Source of the DNA: an uncultured Alphaproteobacteria bacterium
GTDB taxonomy: Bacteria > Pseudomonadota > Alphaproteobacteria > GCA-2731375
DNA: 6,642 bases
Direction: 5' to 3'
Assembly: GCA_913049615.1 (NCBI GenBank)
Contig: CAJWZI010000081.1
Span: 1 to 6,642 of the forward strand
In this document: in pieces, positions 1 through 6,496 of the stretch
How the letters are laid out: the number at the start of each line of letters is the position of its first letter
How positions within the stretch are numbered: position 1 is the stretch's first letter
Notes under the pieces: model-generated
Databases searched by the model: none
The model's input: the letters and a program-made list of their open reading frames with translations, nothing else
What the model was told of the DNA's origin: nothing
Translations under genes and position numbers: made by a program

Positions 1-1472
1 CGGAATGCCACCAGACTGACATCAACCATCAAATGGTGGTAGAGGCGCACGTCCTCGACCTCTACCCTGGCTACGATGGCGGCGAAACTGTCGATGCTTG
101 TCGATGGCGTGGGCGGCGACGACGGCGGGGTCTCTTCATACATCTCCGACGACGGCGTTACGGCAATTTCCTGACTAGCCGATCCTGCCGACTGGGGCTG
201 TAAAGACATAGGCTCAGATACCGGCGGCGACGCCAGTTGGACAGTCGGCGCAGAGGTGGGCTTCGCTGGTTCCCGGTCCATTACCTGGCGTACGGCGTCC
301 AAAGGTGTTGGCAAATCTGTGCAATAGGCCAGGCGAATCAGAATCATCTCCGCCGCTGCCAAGGCGGACGGTGCTGTGCGCACTTCCGCCAGGCCTTTCA
401 GCAGCATCTGCCAGGTTCGAGCCAGGATCGGCATTGACAGCCCCTTCGCCAGGGCTTCGGCCCGTTGCTGCTCGGTCTTTGACAAAGCCGGATCTGCGCC
501 TGCCTCGGCAGCGACCTGCAACCGGGTCAAAAGGTGTGTCAATTCCAACAGGTCCCGAAGCACGACCTCGGGGTCTGCGCCAAGGTCATATTGCTCCCTC
601 AGTTGAGCCAATACTTCCGCCACATCGCCTTTCATCAAGGCTTCAAACAGGTCATATATGCGTGCCCGGTCGGCCAGGCCCAGCATGTCCCGTACCTGTG
701 CCACCGCAATCTGGCCGCCGCAATGAGCGATAGCCTGATCCAACAGAGAAAGTCCATCCCGCGCCGAACCTTCAGCTGCGCCCGCGATCAGTTTCAAGGC
801 CCCTGCCTCCGCTTTCACACCTTCCGCCTCGGCAACGGAAGCGAAATGCGCCACCAGCTGCTCGGCGCCAATACGCCGCAGATCAAACCGCTGACAACGG
901 GACAGCACTGTGACCGGCAATTTCCGGATTTCCGTGGTAGCGAATATGAACTTCACATGAGGCGGTGGCTCCTCCAACGTTTTCAACAAGGCATTAAAAG
1001 CGGCGATGGAGAGCATGTGCACTTCGTCAATGATGTAAATCTTAAATCGGGCCGAGGCGGGCAGATAGCGCACTCCGTCCAGCAATTCACGGATGTTGTC
1101 GACACCAGTGCGGGAAGCGGCATCCATCTCCAACACATCCACATCGCGCGAATCGGCGATAGCCTTACAATGCTCGCATACCCCGCAGGGCGAAACCGTC
1201 GGTCCACCCTGACCGTCGGCGCCGATGCAGTTCAAGGATCGGGCAATGATTCGCGCTGTAGTTGTTTTACCTACACCACGAACACCAGTCAGAATAAAGG
1301 AATGAGCAATGCGATCTCCACGTATTGCATTGGTGATGGTGCGCACCAAAGCATCCTGGCCCACTAGTTCGCTGAATTTCTGGGGCCGATACTTGCGCGC
1401 CAGTACCTGGTAGGCAGAGTCGTTCGCAGACGTCTCCCTTGATGGCGCATTATCCGAAGTTTTCTCATTCAT
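1..1472 (-). CDS. dnaX: DNA polymerase III subunit tau/gamma (partial, C-terminus beyond window)
   Basis: DnaX is the AAA+ ATPase of the clamp loader: it loads the beta clamp and, as tau, ties the polymerase cores to the helicase. The window shows 490 codons. In order: an Ala/Ser/Asp-rich leader (1-20), the family start YQVLARKYRP (21-30), Walker A GVRGVGKTT with K69, a zinc module C82/C96/C99/C102, Walker B with DEVHML at 149-154, the SRC motif with arginine finger R192, and sensor 2 around R238. The clamp-loader collar follows to about 385, then a Pro/Ser/Thr-rich linker (about 400-459), then the start of the C-terminal tau domain. The ATG at 1472 is chosen because an in-frame stop lies six codons upstream and the leader has no other start; no clear Shine-Dalgarno precedes it. 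No slippery A-run for a gamma frameshift is present in the visible part. The SRP RNA candidate lies 54 bases upstream on the same strand. Confidence 0.98.
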   Translation of the reverse strand, partial: MNEKTSDNAPSRETSANDSAYQVLARKYRPQKFSELVGQDALVRTITNAIRGDRIAHSFILTGVRGVGKTTTARIIARSLNCIGADGQGGPTVSPCGVCEHCKAIADSRDVDVLEMDAASRTGVDNIRELLDGVRYLPASARFKIYIIDEVHMLSIAAFNALLKTLEEPPPHVKFIFATTEIRKLPVTVLSRCQRFDLRRIGAEQLVAHFASVAEAEGVKAEAGALKLIAGAAEGSARDGLSLLDQAIAHCGGQIAVAQVRDMLGLADRARIYDLFEALMKGDVAEVLAQLREQYDLGADPEVVLRDLLELTHLLTRLQVAAEAGADPALSKTEQQRAEALAKGLSMPILARTWQMLLKGLAEVRTAPSALAAAEMILIRLAYCTDLPTPLDAVRQVMDREPAKPTSAPTVQLASPPVSEPMSLQPQSAGSASQEIAVTPSSEMYEETPPSSPPTPSTSIDSFAAIVARVEVEDVRLYHHLMVDVSLVAF

Positions 1473-1526
1473 GGCATCGCCGGCAGGCTAGCACGGTCGG
1501 GCGAGATGATAAATGCGGCGAAGTAG

Positions 1527-1617
1527 AAGAGCGACCAGCGACCCGGACTAATCTTGTTACGGTTGCTTCCTCTCGGATCTGGCCGGATTGGCAAGCAGCC
1601 CGTCCGCAGCCGCTCTT
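1527..1617 (-). ncRNA. ffs: Signal recognition particle RNA, small bacterial type (4.5S-like), candidate
   Basis: This RNA binds Ffh to form the bacterial SRP, which targets membrane and secreted proteins during translation. On the minus strand the core at 1584-1561 reads GGCCAGATCCGAGAGGAAGC followed by AACC, then GTAACAAG. This closely resembles the conserved SRP domain IV: a GNRA tetraloop (GAGA) on a UCC/GGA stem, an AGCA strand of the symmetric loop, and the downstream UAAC. The ends pair perfectly over seven bases (1611-1617 with 1527-1533), extendable by four mostly wobble pairs. Inner stems CGGAC/GTCCG and CTTG/CAAG support a rod about 91 nt long, the usual size. Exact ends are inferred from pairing. 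Oddities against the E. coli core: the last G of the CAGG strand is A, and a U-G pair is C-A. No T-run terminator follows, so the transcript may continue into dnaX and be trimmed. Confidence 0.83.
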
Positions 1618-1625
1618 CCGTTCAC

Positions 1626-1654
1626 TTTATCGGCTTTTGTCGGAAAAAGCGCAA
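1626..1654 (-). promoter_or_regulatory. Probable sigma70-type promoter for the SRP RNA (and possibly dnaX)
   Basis: On the minus strand, -35 TTGCGC (1649-1654) and -10 GATAAA (1626-1631) are separated by exactly 17 bases, and the predicted start, about 8 bases beyond the -10, coincides with the 5' end of the SRP RNA rod at 1617. The match of element quality, spacing and RNA end is the support; no experiment is implied. The spacer carries a small inverted repeat, GCTTTT (1633-1638) and AAAAGC (1645-1650). Confidence 0.6.
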
Positions 1655-1850
1655 GCGGGTAATAGCGTCGTACGGGATCAAATTTTGAGGGACGGAACGA
1701 AAGGAATTGGATTGCGACTTTTTTCAAATGATACCTGACGAGCAGCACTTCTAAAATAGCAGCATTTTCCGTTGGATTTGCCCAGGCCGTGCTCATGTGG
1801 CACCCTCCGCGCCCGGGAACTTACTGATTTTGGGGCAGAGCAGGTAGATT
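1655..1850. other. Intergenic leader between the SRP RNA promoter and nudC, no gene seen
   Basis: About 200 bases with no coding frame I can support. It must carry the nudC promoter on the plus strand, but I found no convincing -35/-10 pair. AT-rich patches at 1717-1730 and the TAAAAT at 1752-1757 are possible elements without a well-spaced partner. No T-run terminator hairpin or riboswitch-like fold was recognised by eye. Confidence 0.4.
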
Positions 1851-2780
1851 ATGGAGTTGATTAATACTTTCGCCGGCAGTCCAGTGAACCGTATGGGTAA
1901 CGAACGGCGGAACAAAGATTGGTTGCGCCAGCAAATGGACGACCCCAATACCGGTTTTCTGCCCTTGTGGCAGTTACGCGCATTGATGATGCCGGGGGAA
2001 AATCTACGTATAAGTTGGTGTCAGAAGCAGGAGGTCATGCCATTCATCATGGCGGGCGCCACCCTGGTCTTCCTTGGCCAAATCAATGGCATTCCCCATT
2101 TCGCTGTAGATGTCTCCGCCTCTAGCGATCAAAAGGCCAACGCACCCTTGCAGGATTACGGCAAGTGGATCGACGTTCGCAGCGCGGCTGCCTCCTGTAG
2201 CGGTCCTGACGCTGCCATATTGGCGCAGTCGCGCTCTATGCTGGACTGGCATGCACGGCATGGGTTCTGTTCCGTTTGCGGACAGCCCTCACACTTAGGC
2301 GAAGGCGGCTACAGCCGCAAGTGTACCGACAACGATTGTGCCGCGATGCATTTCCCCCGAACTGATCCCGTGACCATTATGCTGGTCCTGGATGATGAGG
2401 ATAATTGCCTGTTGGGTCGACAGAAGTTTTTCGCGCCGAATAGTTATTCCGCCTTGGCTGGGTTCATGGAACCAGGCGAAACGATTGAAGAAACCGCGCG
2501 CCGGGAGGTGTTTGAGGAGGTTGGCATTCGTGTTGGCGAGGTTCGTTATATCTTCTCTCAACCCTGGCCCTTTCCATCTTCTTTGATGATGGGCTGCTTC
2601 GCCCAAGCGGAGACAAGCGAGATCAACTTGGATCCGGATGAGTTAGAAGAGGCCCGCTGGTTCACGCGCCCGCAGATCCACGAAATGGTCAACAGCTGGC
2701 AAGACCAATCTAAACTACGTATGCCAGCGCCACTGGCCATCGCGCACCAGCTGGCCGCCGCATGGCTCCGCGGGGAGTAG
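1851..2780 (+). CDS. nudC: NAD(H) pyrophosphatase NudC (Nudix hydrolase)
   Basis: NudC splits NAD(H) into nicotinamide mononucleotide and AMP, and in E. coli also removes NAD caps from RNA. The 309 residues show the family order: an N-terminal domain (about 20-125), a four-cysteine zinc ribbon (C140, C143, C158, C163), the connecting FPRTDP (168-173), and a complete Nudix box from G204 to I226 with E210, R218, E219, E222, E223 and G225. The family signature SQPWPFP stands at 236-242; it separates NudC from other Nudix enzymes by reading the NAD nicotinamide side. All metal-binding glutamates are present, so it should be active. Size is slightly longer than E. coli NudC (257 residues) but usual for alphaproteobacteria. 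The ATG at 1851 follows a weak AGCAGG about seven bases upstream. The gene stands alone on the plus strand, and its stop lies 12 bases from the stop of the convergent transporter gene. Confidence 0.97.
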   Translation: MELINTFAGSPVNRMGNERRNKDWLRQQMDDPNTGFLPLWQLRALMMPGENLRISWCQKQEVMPFIMAGATLVFLGQINGIPHFAVDVSASSDQKANAPLQDYGKWIDVRSAAASCSGPDAAILAQSRSMLDWHARHGFCSVCGQPSHLGEGGYSRKCTDNDCAAMHFPRTDPVTIMLVLDDEDNCLLGRQKFFAPNSYSALAGFMEPGETIEETARREVFEEVGIRVGEVRYIFSQPWPFPSSLMMGCFAQAETSEINLDPDELEEARWFTRPQIHEMVNSWQDQSKLRMPAPLAIAHQLAAAWLRGE

Positions 2781-2792
2781 CCCAGAAATCTA

Positions 2793-3704
2793 CTAACCGA
2801 ACAGCAGCAGGACAACGATGCTAGCCGCGACAAGAGCCATGCCAGATAATTCTTTTGATGTAGAACGTTCTTTGAAGAACAGGACTGACAAAGCCAGAGT
2901 GAACAGCAGTTCTACCTGGCCCAGGGCCTTGACGTAGGCAGCTCGTTCCACTGTCAGGGCAGTGAACCAGCCGGCTGAGCCGACGACGGAGGTAATGCCG
3001 ACAAACAGGCACCCACGCCAATTCGGCATCATGGCGACGAGTTGGTCACGCGCTCTGAATATGATGTAGAGGGACATCATAACCGTCTGAATAAGCAATA
3101 CCATGGCCAAGGTGACCGCGGCAGCGTACAGCCAATCATCCAGGCCCAAGGACAAACTAGCCTGCCGCAGGAACAGCGAAGCGCCAGCGAAACCCAATCC
3201 TGAGGCCAGGCCGACACCGGCGGCTGGTTGAAATAGGCGCCGTAGCAGGTTATCGCCACCGATGCCGGTGCGGGCTAGATTAATCAACACCACCCCCAGG
3301 GCTCCTATGGCAATGGCGATCCAACCGGCCCCGGCCAAGGCCTCGTGAAAAAACAGGGCACCGATAATTGCGGTCAACAAGGTCTCGGTCCGAGCATAGG
3401 TAGAGCCGACGGCGAAATTACGCAGGGAAAACAGGAAGACCAGCAAAACCGTGGCTGTGATTTGTGACAAACCCGCCAAAGCGGCAAAGACGAAGAATTG
3501 CCAATCAGCCTCAGGCAGCGCATAACTGCCATTCTGCTGCAAGAACCACAGATAGGCCAAGGCAAACGGCAGGCCCCACAAAAATCGCACATAAGAAGCG
3601 CCGACGGCCGAAAAATCCTTGGTCAGATATTTTTGCCCCGCCGTACGTGCCGCCTGCATAAAGGCGGCGAGAAAGGTGATGGGAATCCAGATCCAGGTTT
3701 CCAT
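2793..3704 (-). CDS. EamA/DMT-family inner membrane transporter
   Basis: A 303-residue hydrophobic protein with about ten membrane helices in two homologous halves (about 5-142 and 162-302), the drug/metabolite transporter architecture. The halves show their common origin in matching stretches: TETLLTAIIGALFFHE (106-121) and VELLFTLALSVLFFKE (264-279). Members move small metabolites, often amino acids, out of or into the cell; the substrate cannot be read from sequence. It is the last gene of the kdsB-pheA run and follows the racemase-family gene by five bases, so export or uptake of an amino or imino acid is a reasonable guess only. The ATG at 3704 is chosen over a TTG nine codons upstream because GAAGG (3707-3711) precedes it and the next residues match the usual start of the family. 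The spacing of that site is short (two bases). Confidence 0.93.
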   Translation of the reverse strand: METWIWIPITFLAAFMQAARTAGQKYLTKDFSAVGASYVRFLWGLPFALAYLWFLQQNGSYALPEADWQFFVFAALAGLSQITATVLLVFLFSLRNFAVGSTYARTETLLTAIIGALFFHEALAGAGWIAIAIGALGVVLINLARTGIGGDNLLRRLFQPAAGVGLASGLGFAGASLFLRQASLSLGLDDWLYAAAVTLAMVLLIQTVMMSLYIIFRARDQLVAMMPNWRGCLFVGITSVVGSAGWFTALTVERAAYVKALGQVELLFTLALSVLFFKERSTSKELSGMALVAASIVVLLLFG

Positions 3705-3706
3705 TA

Positions 3707-3711
3707 CCTTC
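3707..3711 (-). promoter_or_regulatory. Ribosome binding site of the EamA gene, overlapping the upstream stop codon
   Basis: The minus strand reads GCTGAAGGTAATG: the TGA of the racemase-family gene (3710-3712) is part of the GAAGG site, two bases before the ATG at 3704. Such overlap normally means that ribosomes finishing the first gene start the second. Confidence 0.6.
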
Positions 3712-4750
3712 AGCTGAGCGCCCGGTACCAAGTGTCTGACAAAGTATAGCCCTGGGGAAAGGGATCTTCCGGATCCAATGTATATTGATGGCTGCCAGTG
3801 ATCCAGGCCCGACCTTGCAGGCTGGGCACGATGGCGGCCCGGTTACCGATCTGGCAGGTATCCTCAATCCGGCAATAAAATTCCGTGCCCAGAACCGATT
3901 GACTGACCAGGGTTTGGCCCAATCCGATTTCACCACGCGCATGCAAGACCGCCAATCGGGCGGAACTGCCTGTGCCGCATGGAGACCGGTCCAATTTGCC
4001 CGGCGATATTACAACAGTGTTGCGGCCAATGATCTGGCCCGAAGCGCCATTGTTAAGTGGCGCTGTGAACTGTGTGAAGGTTATGGTGTGAATATCAGGG
4101 TTCTCCGGATGGCTAACCGGATGCTGCTCCACCGCTGCCGCCTTGATCCGCTCCCCCATTTCGACCAGATCCCGCGCTTCATCCGGATGCAAAGCAAAAC
4201 CCAGACTGGATGCATCAGCAATGGCAAAAAAGGCACCGCCATAAGCGATGTCGCAGGTGATCGTTCCCAATCCCGCAACTTCGACCGTCGCGTCCAGCTT
4301 GGCTACAAAACAGGGCACATTGCGAGTGCGGACACTTTGGCAACGACCATCGCGACATTGCGCCACGACATCCACCGTCCCGCCGGGTGTGTCCAAATGC
4401 AACACTGTTTCGGGCTCGCGCATCTTAACCATACCGGTTTCCAGCAGCACCGTAGCGACGCAGATTGAGTTAGAGCCGGACATGGGCGGATAGTCGGTCG
4501 GTTCCATGATGATGAAGCCTGCATCGGCGCCAGGCGTCTTCGGTGGGACGATCAGGTTTACGTGCACAAAAGCGCCACCACGGGGTTCATAAAGTAAAAA
4601 CTTTCGCAACTCATCGTCGTGCGTACGCAGATACTCCCGTTGTTCGAAGAGTGTTTCTCCGGGGGGTGGCAACACGCCACCAGTAATTACCCGACCCACC
4701 TCGCCTTCCGCGTGACAGCCGATTACCATGATGGCGCGATTGGTTTTCAC
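3710..4750 (-). CDS. Proline racemase-superfamily protein (hydroxyproline 2-epimerase-like), Ser/Cys active site
   Basis: Known members are cofactor-free proline racemases, 4-hydroxyproline 2-epimerases and trans-3-hydroxyproline dehydratases. The 346 residues match the family length and carry its landmarks: HAEGEVGRVI (13-22), RGG (57-59), the first catalytic region PPMSGSNSI (88-96), and the second, DRSPCGTG (254-261). Racemases use two cysteines as acid and base, in MCGHG and DRSPCGTG. Here the second, C258, is present but the first is S91, and the following His of CGH is S93. The 3-hydroxyproline dehydratases instead keep the first Cys and have Thr at the second site. So racemase, epimerase or dehydratase cannot be chosen from sequence, and I give no symbol. 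Start: GTG at 4750, two bases after the pheA stop, with AAGGG six bases upstream; it gives the usual N-terminus. A cytoplasmic enzyme, probably co-translated with pheA and the downstream transporter. Confidence 0.93.
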   Translation of the reverse strand: MKTNRAIMVIGCHAEGEVGRVITGGVLPPPGETLFEQREYLRTHDDELRKFLLYEPRGGAFVHVNLIVPPKTPGADAGFIIMEPTDYPPMSGSNSICVATVLLETGMVKMREPETVLHLDTPGGTVDVVAQCRDGRCQSVRTRNVPCFVAKLDATVEVAGLGTITCDIAYGGAFFAIADASSLGFALHPDEARDLVEMGERIKAAAVEQHPVSHPENPDIHTITFTQFTAPLNNGASGQIIGRNTVVISPGKLDRSPCGTGSSARLAVLHARGEIGLGQTLVSQSVLGTEFYCRIEDTCQIGNRAAIVPSLQGRAWITGSHQYTLDPEDPFPQGYTLSDTWYRALS

Positions 4751-4752
4751 GA

Positions 4753-5661
4753 TCAGCCCTTAACGTGAGGGGCTTTGTACTGCGTACTTTCGTCATGCCG
4801 GAAAGAATTGCGAGGATAGGTGCCCAGAATCTGCATACGAGTGCAAAAGAACTGCGCTTCCTCGAGCGCCCAGGCAACACGCTGATCTTCCGGATGCCCC
4901 TCGAAATCGGCATAAAATTGCGCCTGTTCGAAACTACCCGGTTCTATATAACTTTCCAGTTTTGTGATGTTGATATTTGCCGTAGCAAAACCACCGAGTG
5001 TCTTGTAGAGCGAGGCAGGGACACTGCGAACCTGAAAGACAATCGTGGTCATAGCATCCCCGTCCTTGGGGTGGGGCGTGATTCGTTCCCGCGCCAAAAT
5101 TATGAAACGGGTCACGTTGTTGCCGATGTCTTGGATGTTTTTCCGCAGGATTTGAAGCTTGTAGATTTCTGCCGCCAGAGGAGAACCGATAGCCGCAAGG
5201 GTTGGATCGCCCTTTTCGGCAATCATTTCGCAAGCGCCAGCGGTATCCGCATGCACCACTGGCTCAATACCTAGTTCCCGGATTAATTTACGGCACTGGG
5301 GCAAAGCGTGGATATGGCTGTGGACTTCCTTGATATCCGACAAATTAGCGCCTTGAGGCGCCATGAGCTGATGGTTCACGGGCTGAAAATGCTCGCCGAT
5401 GATGTACTGGTCAGACGTTGGGATCAGGTGATGGATATCCGCCACCCGGCCGGCCAGGGAATTTTCGATTGGGATCATAGCTCGCCCGGCCAGGCCTTCA
5501 TTCACCGCGGCGAAGGCATCCTCAAAGGTGCGGCATGGCAGGGGGATGTATTCCGGCAAACCCTCGCGGCAGGCCAGATGGGAATAGGCGCCGAACTGGC
5601 CTTGAAAGGCCACGTTCATGTGGGGATCTGAATTACGGTCTGAGACAGTTTCCTCGGCCAT
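4753..5661 (-). CDS. pheA: Prephenate dehydratase (monofunctional, ACT domain)
   Basis: Converts prephenate to phenylpyruvate, the committed step of phenylalanine synthesis, in the cytoplasm. The 302 residues hold the catalytic domain (about 15-190), with AFQGQFGAYS (18-27), PIENSLAG (64-71) and the essential TRF motif at 184-186 in NNVTRFIIL, followed by an ACT domain (about 204-280). The allosteric segment LGGFATANINITKLES (222-237) corresponds to the region that binds phenylalanine in the family; the ESRP of many homologues reads ESYI here, as in many alphaproteobacterial versions. No chorismate mutase domain is fused, unlike E. coli PheA. Feedback inhibition by phenylalanine is expected from the ACT domain. 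Start: ATG at 5661 with AGGGG (5671-5675) nine bases upstream; the internal ATG at codon 15 has no such site. It lies 29 bases after the kdsB stop, and its own stop is two bases before the next gene. Confidence 0.97.
   Translation of the reverse strand: MAEETVSDRNSDPHMNVAFQGQFGAYSHLACREGLPEYIPLPCRTFEDAFAAVNEGLAGRAMIPIENSLAGRVADIHHLIPTSDQYIIGEHFQPVNHQLMAPQGANLSDIKEVHSHIHALPQCRKLIRELGIEPVVHADTAGACEMIAEKGDPTLAAIGSPLAAEIYKLQILRKNIQDIGNNVTRFIILARERITPHPKDGDAMTTIVFQVRSVPASLYKTLGGFATANINITKLESYIEPGSFEQAQFYADFEGHPEDQRVAWALEEAQFFCTRMQILGTYPRNSFRHDESTQYKAPHVKG
4757..4761 (-). promoter_or_regulatory. Ribosome binding site deciding the GTG start of the racemase-family gene
   Basis: AAGGG on the minus strand lies inside the last two codons of pheA, six bases before the GTG at 4748-4750. 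It supports GTG over the in-frame ATG seven codons later, which would remove the conserved first strand. Confidence 0.6.
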
Positions 5662-5690
5662 TGCGGATCGCCCCTAAAGAATTGAAATAA

Positions 5691-6446
5691 TTACGTTTTT
5701 GGATCGAGGGCGCGGCGCGCCCGCTCCAGGTCGGCGGGAGTATCGACGCCGAAGGGCACCCTGTCAACGAGGCCCACTTCAATGACCATGCCAGCCTCCA
5801 GGGCCCGCAACTGCTCCAACCGCTCTCGCTGTTCCAAATGCCCCGGTGGCAACTTTACAAAACGCTCCAGCGCTGCGCGCCGGTAACCATAGATGCCAAT
5901 ATGGTGATACAGCGGCCCTTTGCCCGAAGGGGCTGCAACGCGGGTAAAATAAAGGCCTCGGCCCTGCCGAGCGCCTGGTGGCATGGAGACCACCGCCTTG
6001 ACCACGCTGGGCTCCTCCCGTTCGTAAGCTTCCGTAATTTCGGCGGCCAAGGTGGAAATATCCACTGACCCGGGCTGCAGCAAATCCAGGACGAAACGGA
6101 TTTGTTCAGCATCCATGGTGGGCAGATCGCCCTGCAGATTGATAATCTTTTCATAGCGGCCGTCGGGATCGTAAGTTTCCACCGCCTCCCAGACCCGGTC
6201 CGAGCCGGAGGGGTGGTTCGGATCGGTCAAGATCGCCTGGCCGCCGGCACCCTCCACTACGTCTACAATGGTCTGCTCCGCCGCCGCCACTAAAACCGGG
6301 CCCACATCCGCCTCCTTCGCCCGGCGCCAAACGTGCACGATCATAGGCTGCCCGTGAACATCCGCCAGGGGCTTATCCGGCAGGCGGACGGAAGCCATAC
6401 GGGCCGGAATTACCACAAGGGCCGGGTCGGTTACCCGCTGATTCAT
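5691..6446 (-). CDS. kdsB: 3-deoxy-manno-octulosonate cytidylyltransferase (CMP-Kdo synthetase)
   Basis: Activates Kdo with CTP to CMP-Kdo, the donor used to build the lipopolysaccharide inner core, so the organism makes Kdo-containing LPS. The 251 residues are the usual length. Visible landmarks are the nucleotide-binding start VIPARMASVRLPDKPL (12-27), HPSGSDRV (78-85), NLQGDLPT (103-110) with D107, and GVDTPADLERA (233-243) with D235. The two aspartates match those that hold the catalytic magnesium in E. coli KdsB. QGDLP in place of QGDEP is common in alphaproteobacteria. Start: ATG at 6446 with AGGAAG seven bases upstream; an upstream in-frame TTG at 6476 has no comparable support. First gene of the minus-strand run, divergent from the cytochrome-like gene. 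Confidence 0.97.
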   Translation of the reverse strand: MNQRVTDPALVVIPARMASVRLPDKPLADVHGQPMIVHVWRRAKEADVGPVLVAAAEQTIVDVVEGAGGQAILTDPNHPSGSDRVWEAVETYDPDGRYEKIINLQGDLPTMDAEQIRFVLDLLQPGSVDISTLAAEITEAYEREEPSVVKAVVSMPPGARQGRGLYFTRVAAPSGKGPLYHHIGIYGYRRAALERFVKLPPGHLEQRERLEQLRALEAGMVIEVGLVDRVPFGVDTPADLERARRALDPKT

Positions 6447-6453
6447 TGTGCTT

Positions 6454-6459
6454 CTTCCT
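6454..6459 (-). promoter_or_regulatory. Ribosome binding site of kdsB
   Basis: AGGAAG on the minus strand, seven bases before the ATG at 6446. It settles the start against the longer TTG-initiated frame. Confidence 0.65.
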
Positions 6460-6490
6460 GCGCTGACTCTAGGCAAGGGGTTGCGGCGAT

Positions 6491-6496
6491 GTTATA
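6491..6496 (-). promoter_or_regulatory. Possible -10 element of the kdsB operon promoter
   Basis: TATAAC on the minus strand would place the start about 38 bases before the kdsB ATG. No good -35 is seen at 16-18 bases (TTTCCC at best). The 7-base palindrome GTTATAC at 6491-6497 reads nearly the same on the plus strand, so it could equally serve the divergent gene. Confidence 0.3.

Noticed and set aside
534..1367. Plus-strand open frame of 277 codons opposite dnaX
   Set aside because: It is read codon-on-codon against dnaX, a frame that stays open because dnaX rarely uses TTA, CTA or TCA codons. The product has no recognisable motif, whereas dnaX on the other strand is unmistakable.
1707..1734. 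Possible nudC promoter TTGGAT/TGATAC
   Set aside because: The 16-base spacing is acceptable, but only three and two bases match the consensus; not distinguishable from background.
1439..1738. Plus-strand open frame of 99 codons over the dnaX start and SRP RNA
   Set aside because: It is antisense to both, with low-complexity basic residues and no conserved feature.
1557..1796. Minus-strand open frame of 79 codons in the dnaX-nudC gap
   Set aside because: It runs through the promoter and half of the SRP RNA candidate, shows no motif, and has no ribosome binding site that I could support.
3705..3731. Longer transporter start at TTG 3731
   Set aside because: It would overlap the racemase-family gene by 22 bases with a rare start codon, while the ATG at 3704 has a Shine-Dalgarno and the family-typical N-terminus.
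3785..4468. Plus-strand open frame of 227 codons opposite the racemase-family gene
   Set aside because: Same codon-aligned antisense effect; no family features, and the opposite strand encodes a clear proline racemase-superfamily protein.
6447..6476. Longer kdsB start at TTG 6476
   Set aside because: The added ten residues are not seen at the start of KdsB proteins, and AGGAAG is correctly spaced for the ATG at 6446.
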